Assembly: GCF_022024235.1 (NCBI RefSeq)
Contig: NZ_CP091799.1
Location: forward strand, 722,001 to 786,000
DNA from: Segatella baroniae B14
Lineage (GTDB): Bacteria; Bacteroidota; Bacteroidia; Bacteroidales; Bacteroidaceae
Direction of reading: 5' to 3'
DNA length: 64,000 nucleotides
The notes beneath the pieces are model-generated. The model worked only from the letters and a program-made list of their open reading frames with translations, was not told where the DNA came from and ran no database searches. A program made the translations under genes and the position numbers. The number at the start of each line of letters is the position of its first letter. Within the stretch, counting starts at the first letter, position 1. Positions 27,034 to 36,744 of the stretch are shown in pieces.

Positions 27034-28881
27034 ATGACAAAAAAAGACTTACATACTTTTTATAGTGAGCGTGCATCTAAACTCCATCTTGAAATCGTTC
27101 AATTAAAAAAATACACTACACCTTATATTATAGCAGAACTGGTAGCTTTTGCTCTTATAATAGTATGTTTTGTAGCGTATACTTTGACAGATATAGGAGT
27201 ATTTGCGTTCTTCTTGGCTGCTGTATTTATGGCTGTATATATCGTGATACGTAACAACGATGTTACTACAAGTGATAGAGTGGATATGCTTCAGCATCAG
27301 GTTCATGTCTATGAGCATGAGTTACAGTATTTGTCTGGTGATTTCAGTGCTTTTGATGCTGGTGAAGAATTTGTGGATGTTCATCACCCATTTTCTTTTG
27401 ATATGGATATATTTGGCAAGAATTCTCTTTATCATCGTATTAATCGTACAGTTACAACCGGTGGAAGTACTTTTCTTGCTCAAACTATATCTAATATTGC
27501 TGTTCCATCTAAAAAAGCGATAGACCAGCGGCGTGAAGCGATAGCCGAACTAGCGAAGCAAGAGCCTTTGCGCACAGCCTTTATTGCCGGAAGTAAGGGT
27601 GAGCATATAGTTACTGAAGAAATATTCAGAGGATTACAAGAGGTTAAAAATACTCGTATTCCTCGTTTTGCGATGCAATCTATAGCTTTAGTTGTAGCTT
27701 TTCTTTGTTTAGGAATGTCTTATGGTCTTATTGCTGGTACTATATGGGGCAGCGTGTCGGGAACGTTGGTACTGATGTGGATTTTTTTTCTTATTAGTTT
27801 GACCTTAATAGTTTTGTCTCGTCCTCTATCGTTAGTGAATAAAACAATCCATTTCATTTTGCCAAGTTTGAGCAAATATATAGGTTTGATCATCTTGATT
27901 ATGGAAAGTCAGCTGAAAAGTGCAGAGATAGGTGAAATCAAAGCTAAATTTCAAATGCAGAATGATGATGCTGTTACTGCTTTTAATCAGTTGAAGAGTA
28001 TACTTGATGATTTGGATAAACGAAATTCTATTTGGATATTTCTGTCAAATATGCTTTATTTGAGCGATTTCTTTATTGTACGCAGATACTTAAAATGGCA
28101 ACAGAACTATATGGCCAATATAGAGGACTGGATAGATGCCGTCAGTCATTTTGATGCACTGGTAAGTATGGCTACATTTCGATTTAATGAACCTGACAGT
28201 AGGGATGCCGAAATTGTAGATGTCGAACAGTCTCCGTCAGCTCTTAATAAAGTGGTTTATCAGGCTAGGGGACTGTATCATCCGTTTCTTGGTGCAAAGG
28301 CAGTCCGAAATGATTTCAATGTGGAAGACAGACATTATTATATTGTTACCGGAGCTAACATGGCGGGCAAAAGTACATTTCTTCGAGCTTTGGGTATCAA
28401 TTGTGTTTTAGCTTTTAGTGGAATGCCTGTGTTTGCTGAAACTCTGCAAATATCTTGTTTCACTCTTTTTAGTAGTATGCGTACAACAGATAATCTGAAC
28501 CAAGGTATCAGTTATTTTAATGCAGAACTACTTAGATTAAAACAACTTATAGCTTATTGTAAAGAACATCGTAGCACGTTTATTATCCTCGACGAGATAC
28601 TTAAGGGTACGAATTCACTTGATAAGTTGAATGGTTCTCGTTTGTTTCTAGAATATATTTCTTCGCTTCCTGTAACAGGAGTTGTGGCAACTCACGATTT
28701 GGAGCTTTCTCGTTTGTCAGAAGAACGTCCTGATAGATTCAGTAATTACTGTTTTGAGATACAGTTAAGTGATAAGATAAATTATACGTATAAAATATCA
28801 GATGGAGTAGCTTGCAATCAGAATGCTACGTATCTATTGAAGAATATTCTTGAGGATGAATTTCTTCATGAAACAAAATAG
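27034..28881 (+). CDS. Membrane-anchored MutS-family ATPase
   Basis: This 615-residue protein has a MutS C-terminal ATPase domain: Walker A GANMAGKST (440-448), Walker B FIILDE (Asp520-Glu521) and ATHD near the end. It lacks the mismatch-binding N-terminal domain. Two membrane helices are at about 31-72 and two more at about 213-262, followed by a helical lever region (280-380). This architecture occurs in Bacteroidetes as a MutS-related protein of unknown role. It is not the mismatch-repair MutS, nor the Smr-bearing MutS2. A role at the membrane with DNA or another polymer is speculation. It stands alone, 64 bp upstream of tcdA. Confidence 0.85.
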   Translation: MTKKDLHTFYSERASKLHLEIVQLKKYTTPYIIAELVAFALIIVCFVAYTLTDIGVFAFFLAAVFMAVYIVIRNNDVTTSDRVDMLQHQVHVYEHELQYLSGDFSAFDAGEEFVDVHHPFSFDMDIFGKNSLYHRINRTVTTGGSTFLAQTISNIAVPSKKAIDQRREAIAELAKQEPLRTAFIAGSKGEHIVTEEIFRGLQEVKNTRIPRFAMQSIALVVAFLCLGMSYGLIAGTIWGSVSGTLVLMWIFFLISLTLIVLSRPLSLVNKTIHFILPSLSKYIGLIILIMESQLKSAEIGEIKAKFQMQNDDAVTAFNQLKSILDDLDKRNSIWIFLSNMLYLSDFFIVRRYLKWQQNYMANIEDWIDAVSHFDALVSMATFRFNEPDSRDAEIVDVEQSPSALNKVVYQARGLYHPFLGAKAVRNDFNVEDRHYYIVTGANMAGKSTFLRALGINCVLAFSGMPVFAETLQISCFTLFSSMRTTDNLNQGISYFNAELLRLKQLIAYCKEHRSTFIILDEILKGTNSLDKLNGSRLFLEYISSLPVTGVVATHDLELSRLSEERPDRFSNYCFEIQLSDKINYTYKISDGVACNQNATYLLKNILEDEFLHETK

Positions 28882-28945
28882 GAGATGTTTGCATATTTGA
28901 ACTTTTCTGTGTATTTTTGCAGTTAAATTAAACATATATATACAT

Positions 28946-29845
28946 ATGATTTCAGGTATAGAACGTGGTACGCAGCGCCGTACAGAATTGCTTTTGGGTA
29001 AGGATAATCTTGATAGGATAGCTGAAACACGTGTACTCATCTTCGGATTAGGAGGTGTAGGCTCATGGTGTGCAGAAAGTCTTGTGAGAAGTGGTATTCG
29101 TAAACTAACTATTGTAGACTCAGATCGTGTATGTGTTACTAACTGTAATCGTCAGTTGATGGCTACTACTAAGACTGTTGGTGAAGTGAAAGTGGAAGCT
29201 CTCCGTAATCGTCTTCTCGAGATTAATCCGAATGCACAAATAGAAGCGCTGCAGAAAATATATGAACCTGCAACGGCTGATTCTTTTCATATGGAAGATT
29301 ACGATTTTATCATAGACGCAATAGATTCTCTTAGTGAGAAAGCCGATTTGATACTTCGTGCGACAAGTTTACCCAAACATATTACTTTTATTTCTTCTAT
29401 GGGTGCAGCTCTTAGGATAGATCCATTCCAGGTTCGCAAGGCTGAATTTTGGAAGGTTAAAGGTGATCCTTTGGCTCGTGCTATACGTAAAAAATTCAAG
29501 AAACAGAAGGTTCGTCCAGCCCGCAAATTCTTCTGTGTATATAGTGAGGAGAAACCGATGTCGAATATGGGGGAAAACCATTCTTGTGGTACAAGTGGAT
29601 GTATGTGTCCGAAGGCTAAACTGTTGAGTGGTGTCCGTGGGACAGATACTGCTGTATATGATGCTCCTGGCGATCAGAGTTTAGTAGAGCATGAATGGTG
29701 TACTAGTAAGGCACAGATTAATGGTTCTCTTTGCCATATTACAGCTATCTTTGGTATGGCTATTACGGGTATCGTTCTCAATGAAATCGTAAAACTCGAT
29801 AGTGACGCCAAAAATGTAATCAATAGTGCAAATATTAATAATTAA
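28946..29845 (+). CDS. tcdA: tRNA threonylcarbamoyladenosine dehydratase
   Basis: This is a 299-residue E1-like ThiF/HesA enzyme that cyclises t6A37 of ANN-decoding tRNAs to ct6A using ATP. The ATP loop LIFGLGGVGSW (30-40) and the VDSDRVCVTNCNRQ motif are present, as is the RKAEFWKVKGDPLARAIRKK region (about 167-186). Compared with the 268-residue E. coli protein it carries a Cys-rich insertion (SCGTSGCMCPKAKLLSG, about 211-227) also seen in Bacteroidetes homologues. The LUD protein gene follows after 11 bp, so the two are probably cotranscribed. Confidence 0.9.
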   Translation: MISGIERGTQRRTELLLGKDNLDRIAETRVLIFGLGGVGSWCAESLVRSGIRKLTIVDSDRVCVTNCNRQLMATTKTVGEVKVEALRNRLLEINPNAQIEALQKIYEPATADSFHMEDYDFIIDAIDSLSEKADLILRATSLPKHITFISSMGAALRIDPFQVRKAEFWKVKGDPLARAIRKKFKKQKVRPARKFFCVYSEEKPMSNMGENHSCGTSGCMCPKAKLLSGVRGTDTAVYDAPGDQSLVEHEWCTSKAQINGSLCHITAIFGMAITGIVLNEIVKLDSDAKNVINSANINN

Positions 29846-29856
29846 ATAGTATTACT

Positions 29857-30501
29857 ATGACGTTTCAAGAGGTTAATGAATTAAGAAATGACCGTCTTGC
29901 AGCAAAGATGATCAAAAATCTGAAGGCAAGACATTTTGATGCCTTCTATTGCAAGAATACTTCAGAACTTCTGAATAAGATTCATGAGCTTATTCCAGAA
30001 GGGTGTAGTGTTAGTTGTGGTGGTTCTGTGTCTATTCGTGATACTGGCATTCTCGATATGATACGTCAGGGCAATTATGATTTTTCCGATCGAGATGCTG
30101 CCTCGACACCTGAAGAAAAGCGTACAATAGCACTTAAGGCAATGGATTGTGATTACTATCTAGCTAGTGTCAATGCTATTAGCGAAGATGGTCAAATTGT
30201 CAATATTGATGGTAATGGCAATCGTGTTGCGGCTTGTACTTGGGGACCACGTCATGTCGTTTATGTGGTAGGTATGAATAAGGTATGTCAGGATCTTGAT
30301 GCGGCTATTAAGCGTGCACGCAGTACTGCTGCTCCTATTAATGCCACTCGTTTTGGTCTTGAAGCTCCATGTCAAATCGATGGTGTATGTCATGATTGTA
30401 AATCACCTGGCTGTATCTGTAATTTTATTTCTATTCAACGTATGTCAGCTCCTATAGGTCGCCATATAGTGGTGTTGGTAGGTGAGGAGTTAGGGTTTTA
30501 A
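29857..30501 (+). CDS. LUD-domain (LutC/YkgG-like) protein
   Basis: This 214-residue cytoplasmic protein belongs to the lactate-utilisation LUD superfamily. It has GCSVSCGGSVSIRDTGI (the family GxxVxxGGSxxxxxxG loop, about 48-64), DYYLASVNAISEDGQIVNID (133-152) and GPRHVVYVVGMNKV. Cysteines cluster near the C-terminus (CQIDGVCHDCKSPGCIC, about 180-196), which could hold an Fe-S cluster. True LutC works with LutA and LutB in lactate oxidation, but neither is here. This subtype (DUF162/DUF1121-like) is common in anaerobes with unclear function. It is probably cotranscribed with tcdA. Confidence 0.85.
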   Translation: MTFQEVNELRNDRLAAKMIKNLKARHFDAFYCKNTSELLNKIHELIPEGCSVSCGGSVSIRDTGILDMIRQGNYDFSDRDAASTPEEKRTIALKAMDCDYYLASVNAISEDGQIVNIDGNGNRVAACTWGPRHVVYVVGMNKVCQDLDAAIKRARSTAAPINATRFGLEAPCQIDGVCHDCKSPGCICNFISIQRMSAPIGRHIVVLVGEELGF

Positions 30502-30549
30502 ATCCTTTGATATGACACTATTTGTATATGCTATATACTTCAGTGATTT

Positions 30550-30573
30550 TGTTATACCTATTGTTATACCTAA
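30550..30573. repeat. Two direct copies of an 11-bp sequence
   Basis: TGTTATACCTA occurs at 30550-30560 and again at 30563-30573, 13 bp apart, just downstream of the LUD gene. No role can be assigned. It is more than one helical turn from any recognised promoter. Confidence 0.7.
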
Positions 30574-30682
30574 ATGTAATAATATAATGTTTCCTTAGGG
30601 ATTAATACTTATTTTTTTATTAATATTCTAAAAAAAATAATAGAGAAAAAAAAGAGAATTAAGAATTTTATTATCAAGCTAG

Positions 30683-30753
30683 AGCGGGATACGGGAATCG
30701 AACCCGCCTCCCAGGCTTGGGAAGCCCGTGCACTACCGATGTGCTAATCCCGC
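30683..30753 (-). tRNA. tRNA-Gly, anticodon CCC
   Basis: The cloverleaf is complete: acceptor GCGGGAT/ATCCCGC, anticodon stem CGGGC/GCCTG around loop TTCCCAA (U33, anticodon CCC), and T-arm GCGGGTTCGATTCCCGT. The 3' CCA is not encoded. It is 10 bp downstream of tRNA-Thr, with which it shares a promoter. Confidence 0.95.
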
Positions 30754-30763
30754 AACATGTGCG

Positions 30764-30836
<73 letters not shown>

Positions 30837-30847
30837 AATTGCGAATG

Positions 30848-30878
30848 CAAATATACTATTAATATTTTAATTTACAAA
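30848..30878 (-). promoter_or_regulatory. Promoter of the tRNA-Thr/tRNA-Gly transcript
   Basis: On the minus strand, TTTG (30878-30875) and TATATTTG (30855-30848) are separated by 19 bp. The start point would be within about 5 nt of the tRNA-Thr 5' end. Confidence 0.8.
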
Positions 30879-30880
30879 AT

Positions 30881-30917
30881 AAAAGCTCATGTTTTTTTTC
30901 AAAAACATGAGCTTTTT
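30881..30917 (-). terminator. Intrinsic terminator downstream of clpC
   Basis: A 16-bp stem (AAAAGCTCATG.. / ..CATGAGCTTTT) with a 4-nt loop ends in T runs on both strands. It lies just after clpC and just before the tRNA promoter, separating the two transcripts. Confidence 0.8.
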
Positions 30918-30991
30918 ATATGTTTTATTTGGTTAGACAGTTATATTTTACATATGGAATAATGCTTATATTAACATTGTCTGAACAAATA

Positions 30992-33544
30992 TTAATTTAC
31001 TTTCTTAAATGTAAGTTCCTCTTTGCTAGAACTTTTCCCTACGGTAATGCTATCACCAGGTTTCAAATTATCGCTAAGTATCATTTCACATATACCATCT
31101 TCAATATAGTTTTGGATGGCTCTCTTCAGTGGACGTGCACCAAATTGTACATCGTAACCCTTAGTTGCAACAAATTCTTTAGCCTTGTCAGTCACATTTA
31201 TGTGATATCCTAAGGTTTCGATACGATTGATGAGGCCTTTCAATTCGAGATCGATAATCTTCTTGATAGAAGTCATATCGAGCTGGTCGAATGTGATGAT
31301 TTCGTCTAAGCGGTTTAAAAATTCTGGCGAAAACTGTTTGCTAAGGCTCTTTTGAATGATAGAGCGAGCGTATTCTTTATCGGCTTCGCTTTCACTAATA
31401 GCCAATGCATTACCTGCATTGAATCCAACACCTTTGCCAAATTCTTTTAACTGGCGTGTACCAGCATTAGACGTCATGATTATCACTGTGTTGCGAAAAT
31501 CTACGAGTCGGCCATTTCCGTCAGTAAGTCTACCTTCGTCGAGAACCTGTAAAAGCATGTTGAATACGTTGCCATGAGCTTTCTCTATTTCATCGAGCAG
31601 TACGATCGAGTAAGGATGTCGACGAACTTGTTCTGTCAGTTGTCCTCCTTCATCGTACCCAACGTATCCTGGAGGCGCACCGATAAGTCTTGATGTGTTG
31701 AAAGACTCGGTATATTCACTCATATCGATACGAATCAAAGCATCCTGACTACCAAACATTTTTTCAGCTAACTTTTTGGCAAGGTAGGTTTTACCAACAC
31801 CCGTTGGACCTAAGAACATGAAAGCACCGATTGGATGAGTAGGGTCTTTCAACCCTACACGGTTTCTTTGGATAGCCTTAACCATCTTGTCAATAGCTCC
31901 ATCCTGACCTATAACAAGACTCTTAAGTTCGCTATTCATATTCTTCAGGCGGATACCCTCCGACTGTGCGATACGCTGTACCGGTACACCTGTCATCATG
32001 CTTACTACATCCTCAATATCGGCTATCGTAATCTCTTCGCGATGTACATCCACGCCATTTGCCCAATCATTCTGCATGCGAGCCAATTCACGTTCAAGTT
32101 CAGCCTGAGTATCACGGAAACTAGCAGCTAATTCGAAGTTCTGGTTAGATACGGCTAGTCGTTTTTTACCTTTAACTACTTCTATTTCTTTTTCTTTATC
32201 AGTTATTTCTTGTGGAATAGTAGCATGTTGTAAATGTATACGTGAGCCTGCTTCATCGAGAACATCGATAGCTTTGTCAGGGAAGAAACGGTCTGTGACA
32301 TATCTGTCTGTCAATCTGACGCAAGCTTCAAGGGCATCATCTGTGTATGTAACGTGATGATGATCTTCATAACGTCCCTTAATATTTTGTAGAATTTGCA
32401 ATGTATCTTCTTTTGATGTAGGCTCTACAATAACCTTTTGGAATCTGCGTTCCAACGCACCATCTTTCTCAATACTCTTACGATATTCGTCTATAGTGGT
32501 AGCACCGATACACTGTATGGTTCCACGTGCTAAAGCGGGTTTCAGTATATTGGCAGCATCCATTGTACCAGGAGTACTTCCTGCACCAATAATAGTGTGA
32601 ATCTCATCGATGAAAATAATAATATCTGGATTCTGCTCAAGCTCTTTGATTAGTGCGCGAATACGCTCTTCAAACTGCCCTCTATACTTTGTTCCCGCCA
32701 CAATGGCAGTCATGTCAAGACTAACAAGTCTTTTGTTAAATAGGATAGGAGAAGTGTTATGCTTTACTATCATTTGGGCCAACCCTTCAACAATAGCGCT
32801 TTTGCCTACACCAGGCTCACCTATTAATATAGGATTATTCTTCTTTCTACGTCCTAAAATCTCTATAACACGCTGAACCTCTTTCTCACGTCCCACAACA
32901 GGGTCTAGCTTATTGTCTGTTGCAGCCTTGGTTAGGTCTGTAGAGAAGTTGTCGAGAACAGGAGTTTTTCCGTTTGAATGCGGAGCAGCTTGTATAGTGC
33001 TTCTTTTACTCGATGCACCGCCGTTAGAGTTTGAATTAGCGAATTCCTCGTCATCTTCTTCCTCTTCGTCAGGCAGTTGTAGTCCATCTTTTATAGGAGC
33101 TGAATTGGTGCGTTTCTGCAGGTAATTCAGCGTATCTTCATAATTCATATTGTTAAATTCAAGTACTTCCTTTGCACCATTCTGTGTTTGGTCATGTAGA
33201 ATTGCAAGGAATAAGTGTTGTATGTCTACCGTCTGTGTGTGTTGTATGCGAGCTTCGAGCACAGCGAGTTTCAAGATATTATTAGCTTTATCGTTGAGTA
33301 CCAGTTCTGTGGTAATCAGTGGCTCTTGAAGTTCATTCTCGCTCACTCGGTTCTCGAGTTCTGTTTTAACAGAGTTTACATTAACATCAAATCGGGTTAT
33401 CAGTTCCAATATGATACCCTCTTTTTCCCTCAACAAGCCTAATAACAAGTGCTCTGGGCCTACTGAGCGACTGGCCAGACGGGTTGCTTCTTCTCTTGAG
33501 AAGGCAAGCACCTGAGAAACTCTTGGTGAAAACTGACTAGTCAT
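30992..33544 (-). CDS. clpC: ClpC-type AAA+ unfoldase (ClpA/ClpB family)
   Basis: This 850-residue Hsp100 unfoldase presumably feeds substrates to ClpP. In order: a Clp N domain with two repeats (1-150), an acidic/Ser-Asn linker ([17 protein letters not shown], about 158-174), AAA domain 1 (Walker A GEPGVGKS, about 243-250), a UVR-like middle region ([20 protein letters not shown]), AAA domain 2 (Walker A GPTGVGKT) with GYVGYDEGG pore loop, and a C-terminal ClpB_D2 domain. The short middle region distinguishes ClpC from ClpB. Its own promoter is at 33576-33606. No CtsR or McsAB neighbours are present, as expected for Bacteroidetes. Confidence 0.95.
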   Translation of the reverse strand: MTSQFSPRVSQVLAFSREEATRLASRSVGPEHLLLGLLREKEGIILELITRFDVNVNSVKTELENRVSENELQEPLITTELVLNDKANNILKLAVLEARIQHTQTVDIQHLFLAILHDQTQNGAKEVLEFNNMNYEDTLNYLQKRTNSAPIKDGLQLPDEEEEDDEEFANSNSNGGASSKRSTIQAAPHSNGKTPVLDNFSTDLTKAATDNKLDPVVGREKEVQRVIEILGRRKKNNPILIGEPGVGKSAIVEGLAQMIVKHNTSPILFNKRLVSLDMTAIVAGTKYRGQFEERIRALIKELEQNPDIIIFIDEIHTIIGAGSTPGTMDAANILKPALARGTIQCIGATTIDEYRKSIEKDGALERRFQKVIVEPTSKEDTLQILQNIKGRYEDHHHVTYTDDALEACVRLTDRYVTDRFFPDKAIDVLDEAGSRIHLQHATIPQEITDKEKEIEVVKGKKRLAVSNQNFELAASFRDTQAELERELARMQNDWANGVDVHREEITIADIEDVVSMMTGVPVQRIAQSEGIRLKNMNSELKSLVIGQDGAIDKMVKAIQRNRVGLKDPTHPIGAFMFLGPTGVGKTYLAKKLAEKMFGSQDALIRIDMSEYTESFNTSRLIGAPPGYVGYDEGGQLTEQVRRHPYSIVLLDEIEKAHGNVFNMLLQVLDEGRLTDGNGRLVDFRNTVIIMTSNAGTRQLKEFGKGVGFNAGNALAISESEADKEYARSIIQKSLSKQFSPEFLNRLDEIITFDQLDMTSIKKIIDLELKGLINRIETLGYHINVTDKAKEFVATKGYDVQFGARPLKRAIQNYIEDGICEMILSDNLKPGDSITVGKSSSKEELTFKKVN

Positions 33545-33575
33545 AATTATTATATCCTTTCTTTTTAATTAAATG

Positions 33576-33606
33576 CAAATTTACTATTTTTTAGTATAAA
33601 AGCAAA
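33576..33606 (-). promoter_or_regulatory. Promoter of clpC
   Basis: On the minus strand, TTTG (33606-33603) and TAAATTTG (33583-33576) are separated by 19 bp, with a leader of about 25 nt. No CIRCE or CtsR-like operator is visible. Confidence 0.75.
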
Positions 33607-33993
33607 AGGTGTGCCAAGTTTTTAAGTATACATTTTACTTCTTTATTTAAATGTAAGATGTATTGAAATTTGGTTATGAATGTGAAATGTTGCTATTTTT
33701 GTTGTTTTATGTTGATAAATAAGTGCAATTTTGTCAATTTTTGGTTGAATTACGTGTATGTTCTACATCCTATAATTTACTTGACGAAATGAGTGTGTAC
33801 GTTACCAATAAACATCAAATATTATATAACACGAAATTACTTATAGTTTTTGCGTAAGTATCTATATTCTTTGCATTTGTACAAGAAATAATGATTCTAT
33901 TTATGTATAAAGTCTTTACAACATGATGTACAATATAAAATACACTTCAATTTAATTTATTTGCTCAAAATAATGTAAAAAAAATGATTTTTG
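33607..33993. other. AT-rich intergenic region between clpC and the HTH gene
   Basis: About 390 bp with no open frame worth calling. An imperfect inverted repeat CATTTTAC/GTAAGATG lies near 33630-33661. A TTTTTG and a near-miss -7 box (ATTCTTTG, 33866-33873) may form a weak second promoter. I see nothing else. Confidence 0.5.
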
Positions 33994-34024
33994 CTTGCAG
34001 TTTAAAAAAAAGATATTATCTTTG
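33994..34024 (+). promoter_or_regulatory. Promoter of the small AraC-type HTH gene
   Basis: CTTG (33994-33997) and TATCTTTG (34017-34024) are separated by 19 bp; an alternative TTTG is at 33990-33993. The leader is about 40 nt. Confidence 0.65.
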
Positions 34025-34071
34025 CAATAAATAGGATAATAATTATTAAAATAATAAACTTACATTCTATT

Positions 34072-34548
34072 ATGTCAAAGTATAATATTACAGAGAAAAA
34101 AGAGAAGGAGGCTGCTTATCGTACGCTCGTAAGCCCTCGATTAATGGATGACTTGAAGGAGAAAATCCTAGAGATTATTTTAATTAACAAGAAGTATAAA
34201 GACAAAGACTATTCTGCAAAGAAACTGGCTGAGGATTTACACACTAATACTCGTTATATTTCGGCAGTAGTTAGTGTAAAATTTCACACGAACTATACTT
34301 CATTTGTTAATAAGTATCGTATAGAGGACGCAATGGCTATTCTTGTAGATCGTCGTTATAAAGATTATAACATGGAAGATATTTCTGATATGGTTGGTTT
34401 CTCTAATCGTCAGAGTTTCTATGCATCTTTCTATAAGTTTACTGGTATTACACCGCGAGAATACAAGCTGAAGCATATGCAGCCTGAAAAGACTCCTAAA
34501 AAACGTGGTCGTAAGCCAAAAGGCTGGACTCCTGAAGATGACAAGTAA
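34072..34548 (+). CDS. Small AraC-type HTH regulator with AT-hook-like tail
   Basis: This 158-residue DNA-binding protein has no ligand domain. Residues about 30-135 form an AraC/XylS double helix-turn-helix (first HTH YSAKKLAEDLHTNTRYISAV, second MEDISDMVGFSNRQSFYASF, ending FTGITPREYKLKH). The C-terminal KKRGRKPKGW contains the RGRKP core of an AT-hook, which binds the minor groove of AT-rich DNA. The combination suggests a nucleoid-associated or global regulator rather than a sugar-responsive one. It resembles HTH proteins conserved in Prevotella and Bacteroides. It is monocistronic, with its own promoter and terminator. Confidence 0.85.
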   Translation: MSKYNITEKKEKEAAYRTLVSPRLMDDLKEKILEIILINKKYKDKDYSAKKLAEDLHTNTRYISAVVSVKFHTNYTSFVNKYRIEDAMAILVDRRYKDYNMEDISDMVGFSNRQSFYASFYKFTGITPREYKLKHMQPEKTPKKRGRKPKGWTPEDDK

Positions 34549-34629
34549 TTGTTAGTATATGGTGTAGGGATATCTTGATGGTATCTATGAACTTATCACA
34601 GTCTCGAAGAGATTATTTCCCATAATATG

Positions 34630-34650
34630 GCAGGACGAGTCCTGCTGTTT
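34630..34650 (+). terminator. Short terminator after the HTH gene
   Basis: GCAGGAC-GA-GTCCTGC (34630-34645) is a perfect 7-bp stem, though the two-base loop forces one or two pairs to open. It is followed by TGTTTT. It lies 80 bp past the HTH stop codon. Confidence 0.55.
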
Positions 34651-34751
34651 TGGGCTATGTGGGGTTCTGTTTTAGCTTTACTTTACAGTACCTTTTTAGT
34701 TTTTTGCTATTTTCTCTCTTTGAGACAAGTGGTATAATAGAATTGATAATA

Positions 34752-36710
34752 ATGAATTTGATGAAAGAAGATTTCAATTTTTCAGAAGAAAAGTTCGCAG
34801 ATTTGCAAATGCTTCGATATCGTCTGAATGGTTTTGAAAATCTCTCGCTTCAACAGAAATCTCTTATTTTCTGCCTAAGTAAGGCGGCTGTGTTTGGACG
34901 TGATATTACTTTCGATCAACAAGGAAAATATAATCTGACAATTCGTAAAGTGATCGAAGCAATCTACGTAAATGCAGATCAAACATCTCGCAATCAAAAT
35001 GATTTTAGCAGTCTAGAGGTCTATCTTAAAAGAGTATGGTTTTCTTCTGGAATCTATCATCATTATGGTTGCGAGAAATTTTTGCCTGAATTTTCAGAAG
35101 ATTTCTTTCGCGAGCAGGTGGTCCGATTAGATGATAGTGTATTACCCTTGCGTAAGGGACAAACTAAGCAGCAACTTATAGATGAGCTTGTGCCTGTTAT
35201 GTTTGATCCTACTGTTTTACCAAAGCGTGTGAACCAAACAGATGGTGAAGATTTGATCCTTACCTCAGCATGTAATTTTTATGAGGGGGTAAATCAGAAG
35301 GAAGTAGAAGAGTTTTATGCTCAGAAAAAACTTCCTCAGGATGAACAGCCTTCATGGGGACTTAACTCAAAATTGGTGAAACAAAATAATCAACTAATTG
35401 AACAAGTATGGAAGGTTGATGGTATGTATGGTTCTGCTATTAAGCAGATTGTGTTTTGGTTGAACAAAGCACTTAAATATACAGAGAATGAGCAACAGAA
35501 GACAGTTCTTCAGAAGCTAATTACTTATTATAATACTGGCGATCTTCACGACTTTGATGATTATTCGATAGCTTGGGTAGCTCAGCAAGAAGGGGTAGTT
35601 GATACCATTAATGGTTTTATAGAAGTATATGGCGATCCGCTTGGTCTGAAAGGTACGTGGGAAGGCATTGTAGAATATGTAGACGAAGTGGCAACGGCTC
35701 GAACACGTACGATAGCAAACAATGCCCAGTGGTTTGAAGATCATTCGCCCGTAGATCCTCGTTTCCGTAAGCCTGAGGTAAAGGGTGTCTCAGCACAGGT
35801 TATTTGTGCTGCAATGCTTGGTGGTGACGAGTATCCAGCATCAGCTATCGGTATCAATCTGCCTAACGCTAACTGGATTCGTAGTACATATGGAAGCAAG
35901 AGTGTTACTATTGGTAATCTTACCGAAGCTTATACTAAGGCTGCTCATGGCAATGGTTTTACCCAAGAGTTTGTAATCGATGAGTCTACTCGAGAATTAA
36001 TAGAAAAGTATGGTGATGTTTGCGATGATTTGCATACCGACCTACATGAGTGTCTTGGTCATGGTAGTGGTAGACTACTTCCTGGTACAGATCCTGATGC
36101 TCTCAAGGCCTATGGTAACACGATGGAAGAGGCAAGAGCAGATCTCTTTGGCCTCTATTATATCGCAGATCATAAATTGGTAGAGCTTGGGCTTACACCA
36201 AACGATGAAGCTTATAAGAGTCAGTATTATACCTATCTTATGAATGGTTTGATAACTCAGCTAGTGCGCATCAAACCGGGATTGAATATAGAGGAAGCTC
36301 ATATGCGTAATCGTGCGCTTATCGCTTATTGGGTACTTGAACAAGGCAATGGCTGTGTAGAGATTGTTCATCGTGATCATAAAACCTACGTGAAGATTAA
36401 CGATTATAAACAGTTACGTGTACTTTTCGGTAAACTCCTAGCTGAGGTTCAGCGTATCAAGAGCGAAGGCGATTTCGATGCGGCTCGAGAACTTGTAGAG
36501 AAATACGCCGTAAAGGTAGATCCAGTGCTTCATAAAGAAGTGCTTGATCGGTATGCTAAGCTGAATATTGCGCCGTATAAAGGATTTATTAATCCGAAGA
36601 TGACTCCTGTATATGATGTGCATCGTCAGCTTACTGATATTGTGCTTGATTACAGTGAGAGCTTTGCCGAACAGAATCTTCGATATAGTAAGGAATATGG
36701 CACATTATAA
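34752..36710 (+). CDS. Dipeptidyl peptidase III (M49 metallopeptidase)
   Basis: The enzyme is 652 residues from ATG 34752. The open frame runs 34 codons further upstream, but those codons encode an unsupported hydrophobic stretch. DPP III removes dipeptides from the N-terminus of short peptides and uses zinc. The family motif HECLGH is at 432-437, and the second zinc motif EEARAD at 459-464 completes the site. The length is slightly below the roughly 675-700 of Bacteroides homologues. It lacks a signal peptide, so it is cytoplasmic. That fits a peptide-fermenting lifestyle. A 34-bp gap separates it from the AlkD-like gene. Confidence 0.93.
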   Translation: MNLMKEDFNFSEEKFADLQMLRYRLNGFENLSLQQKSLIFCLSKAAVFGRDITFDQQGKYNLTIRKVIEAIYVNADQTSRNQNDFSSLEVYLKRVWFSSGIYHHYGCEKFLPEFSEDFFREQVVRLDDSVLPLRKGQTKQQLIDELVPVMFDPTVLPKRVNQTDGEDLILTSACNFYEGVNQKEVEEFYAQKKLPQDEQPSWGLNSKLVKQNNQLIEQVWKVDGMYGSAIKQIVFWLNKALKYTENEQQKTVLQKLITYYNTGDLHDFDDYSIAWVAQQEGVVDTINGFIEVYGDPLGLKGTWEGIVEYVDEVATARTRTIANNAQWFEDHSPVDPRFRKPEVKGVSAQVICAAMLGGDEYPASAIGINLPNANWIRSTYGSKSVTIGNLTEAYTKAAHGNGFTQEFVIDESTRELIEKYGDVCDDLHTDLHECLGHGSGRLLPGTDPDALKAYGNTMEEARADLFGLYYIADHKLVELGLTPNDEAYKSQYYTYLMNGLITQLVRIKPGLNIEEAHMRNRALIAYWVLEQGNGCVEIVHRDHKTYVKINDYKQLRVLFGKLLAEVQRIKSEGDFDAARELVEKYAVKVDPVLHKEVLDRYAKLNIAPYKGFINPKMTPVYDVHRQLTDIVLDYSESFAEQNLRYSKEYGTL

Positions 36711-36744
36711 TGCTAGTTATATGTTTATACTATAAATAAAAAAT

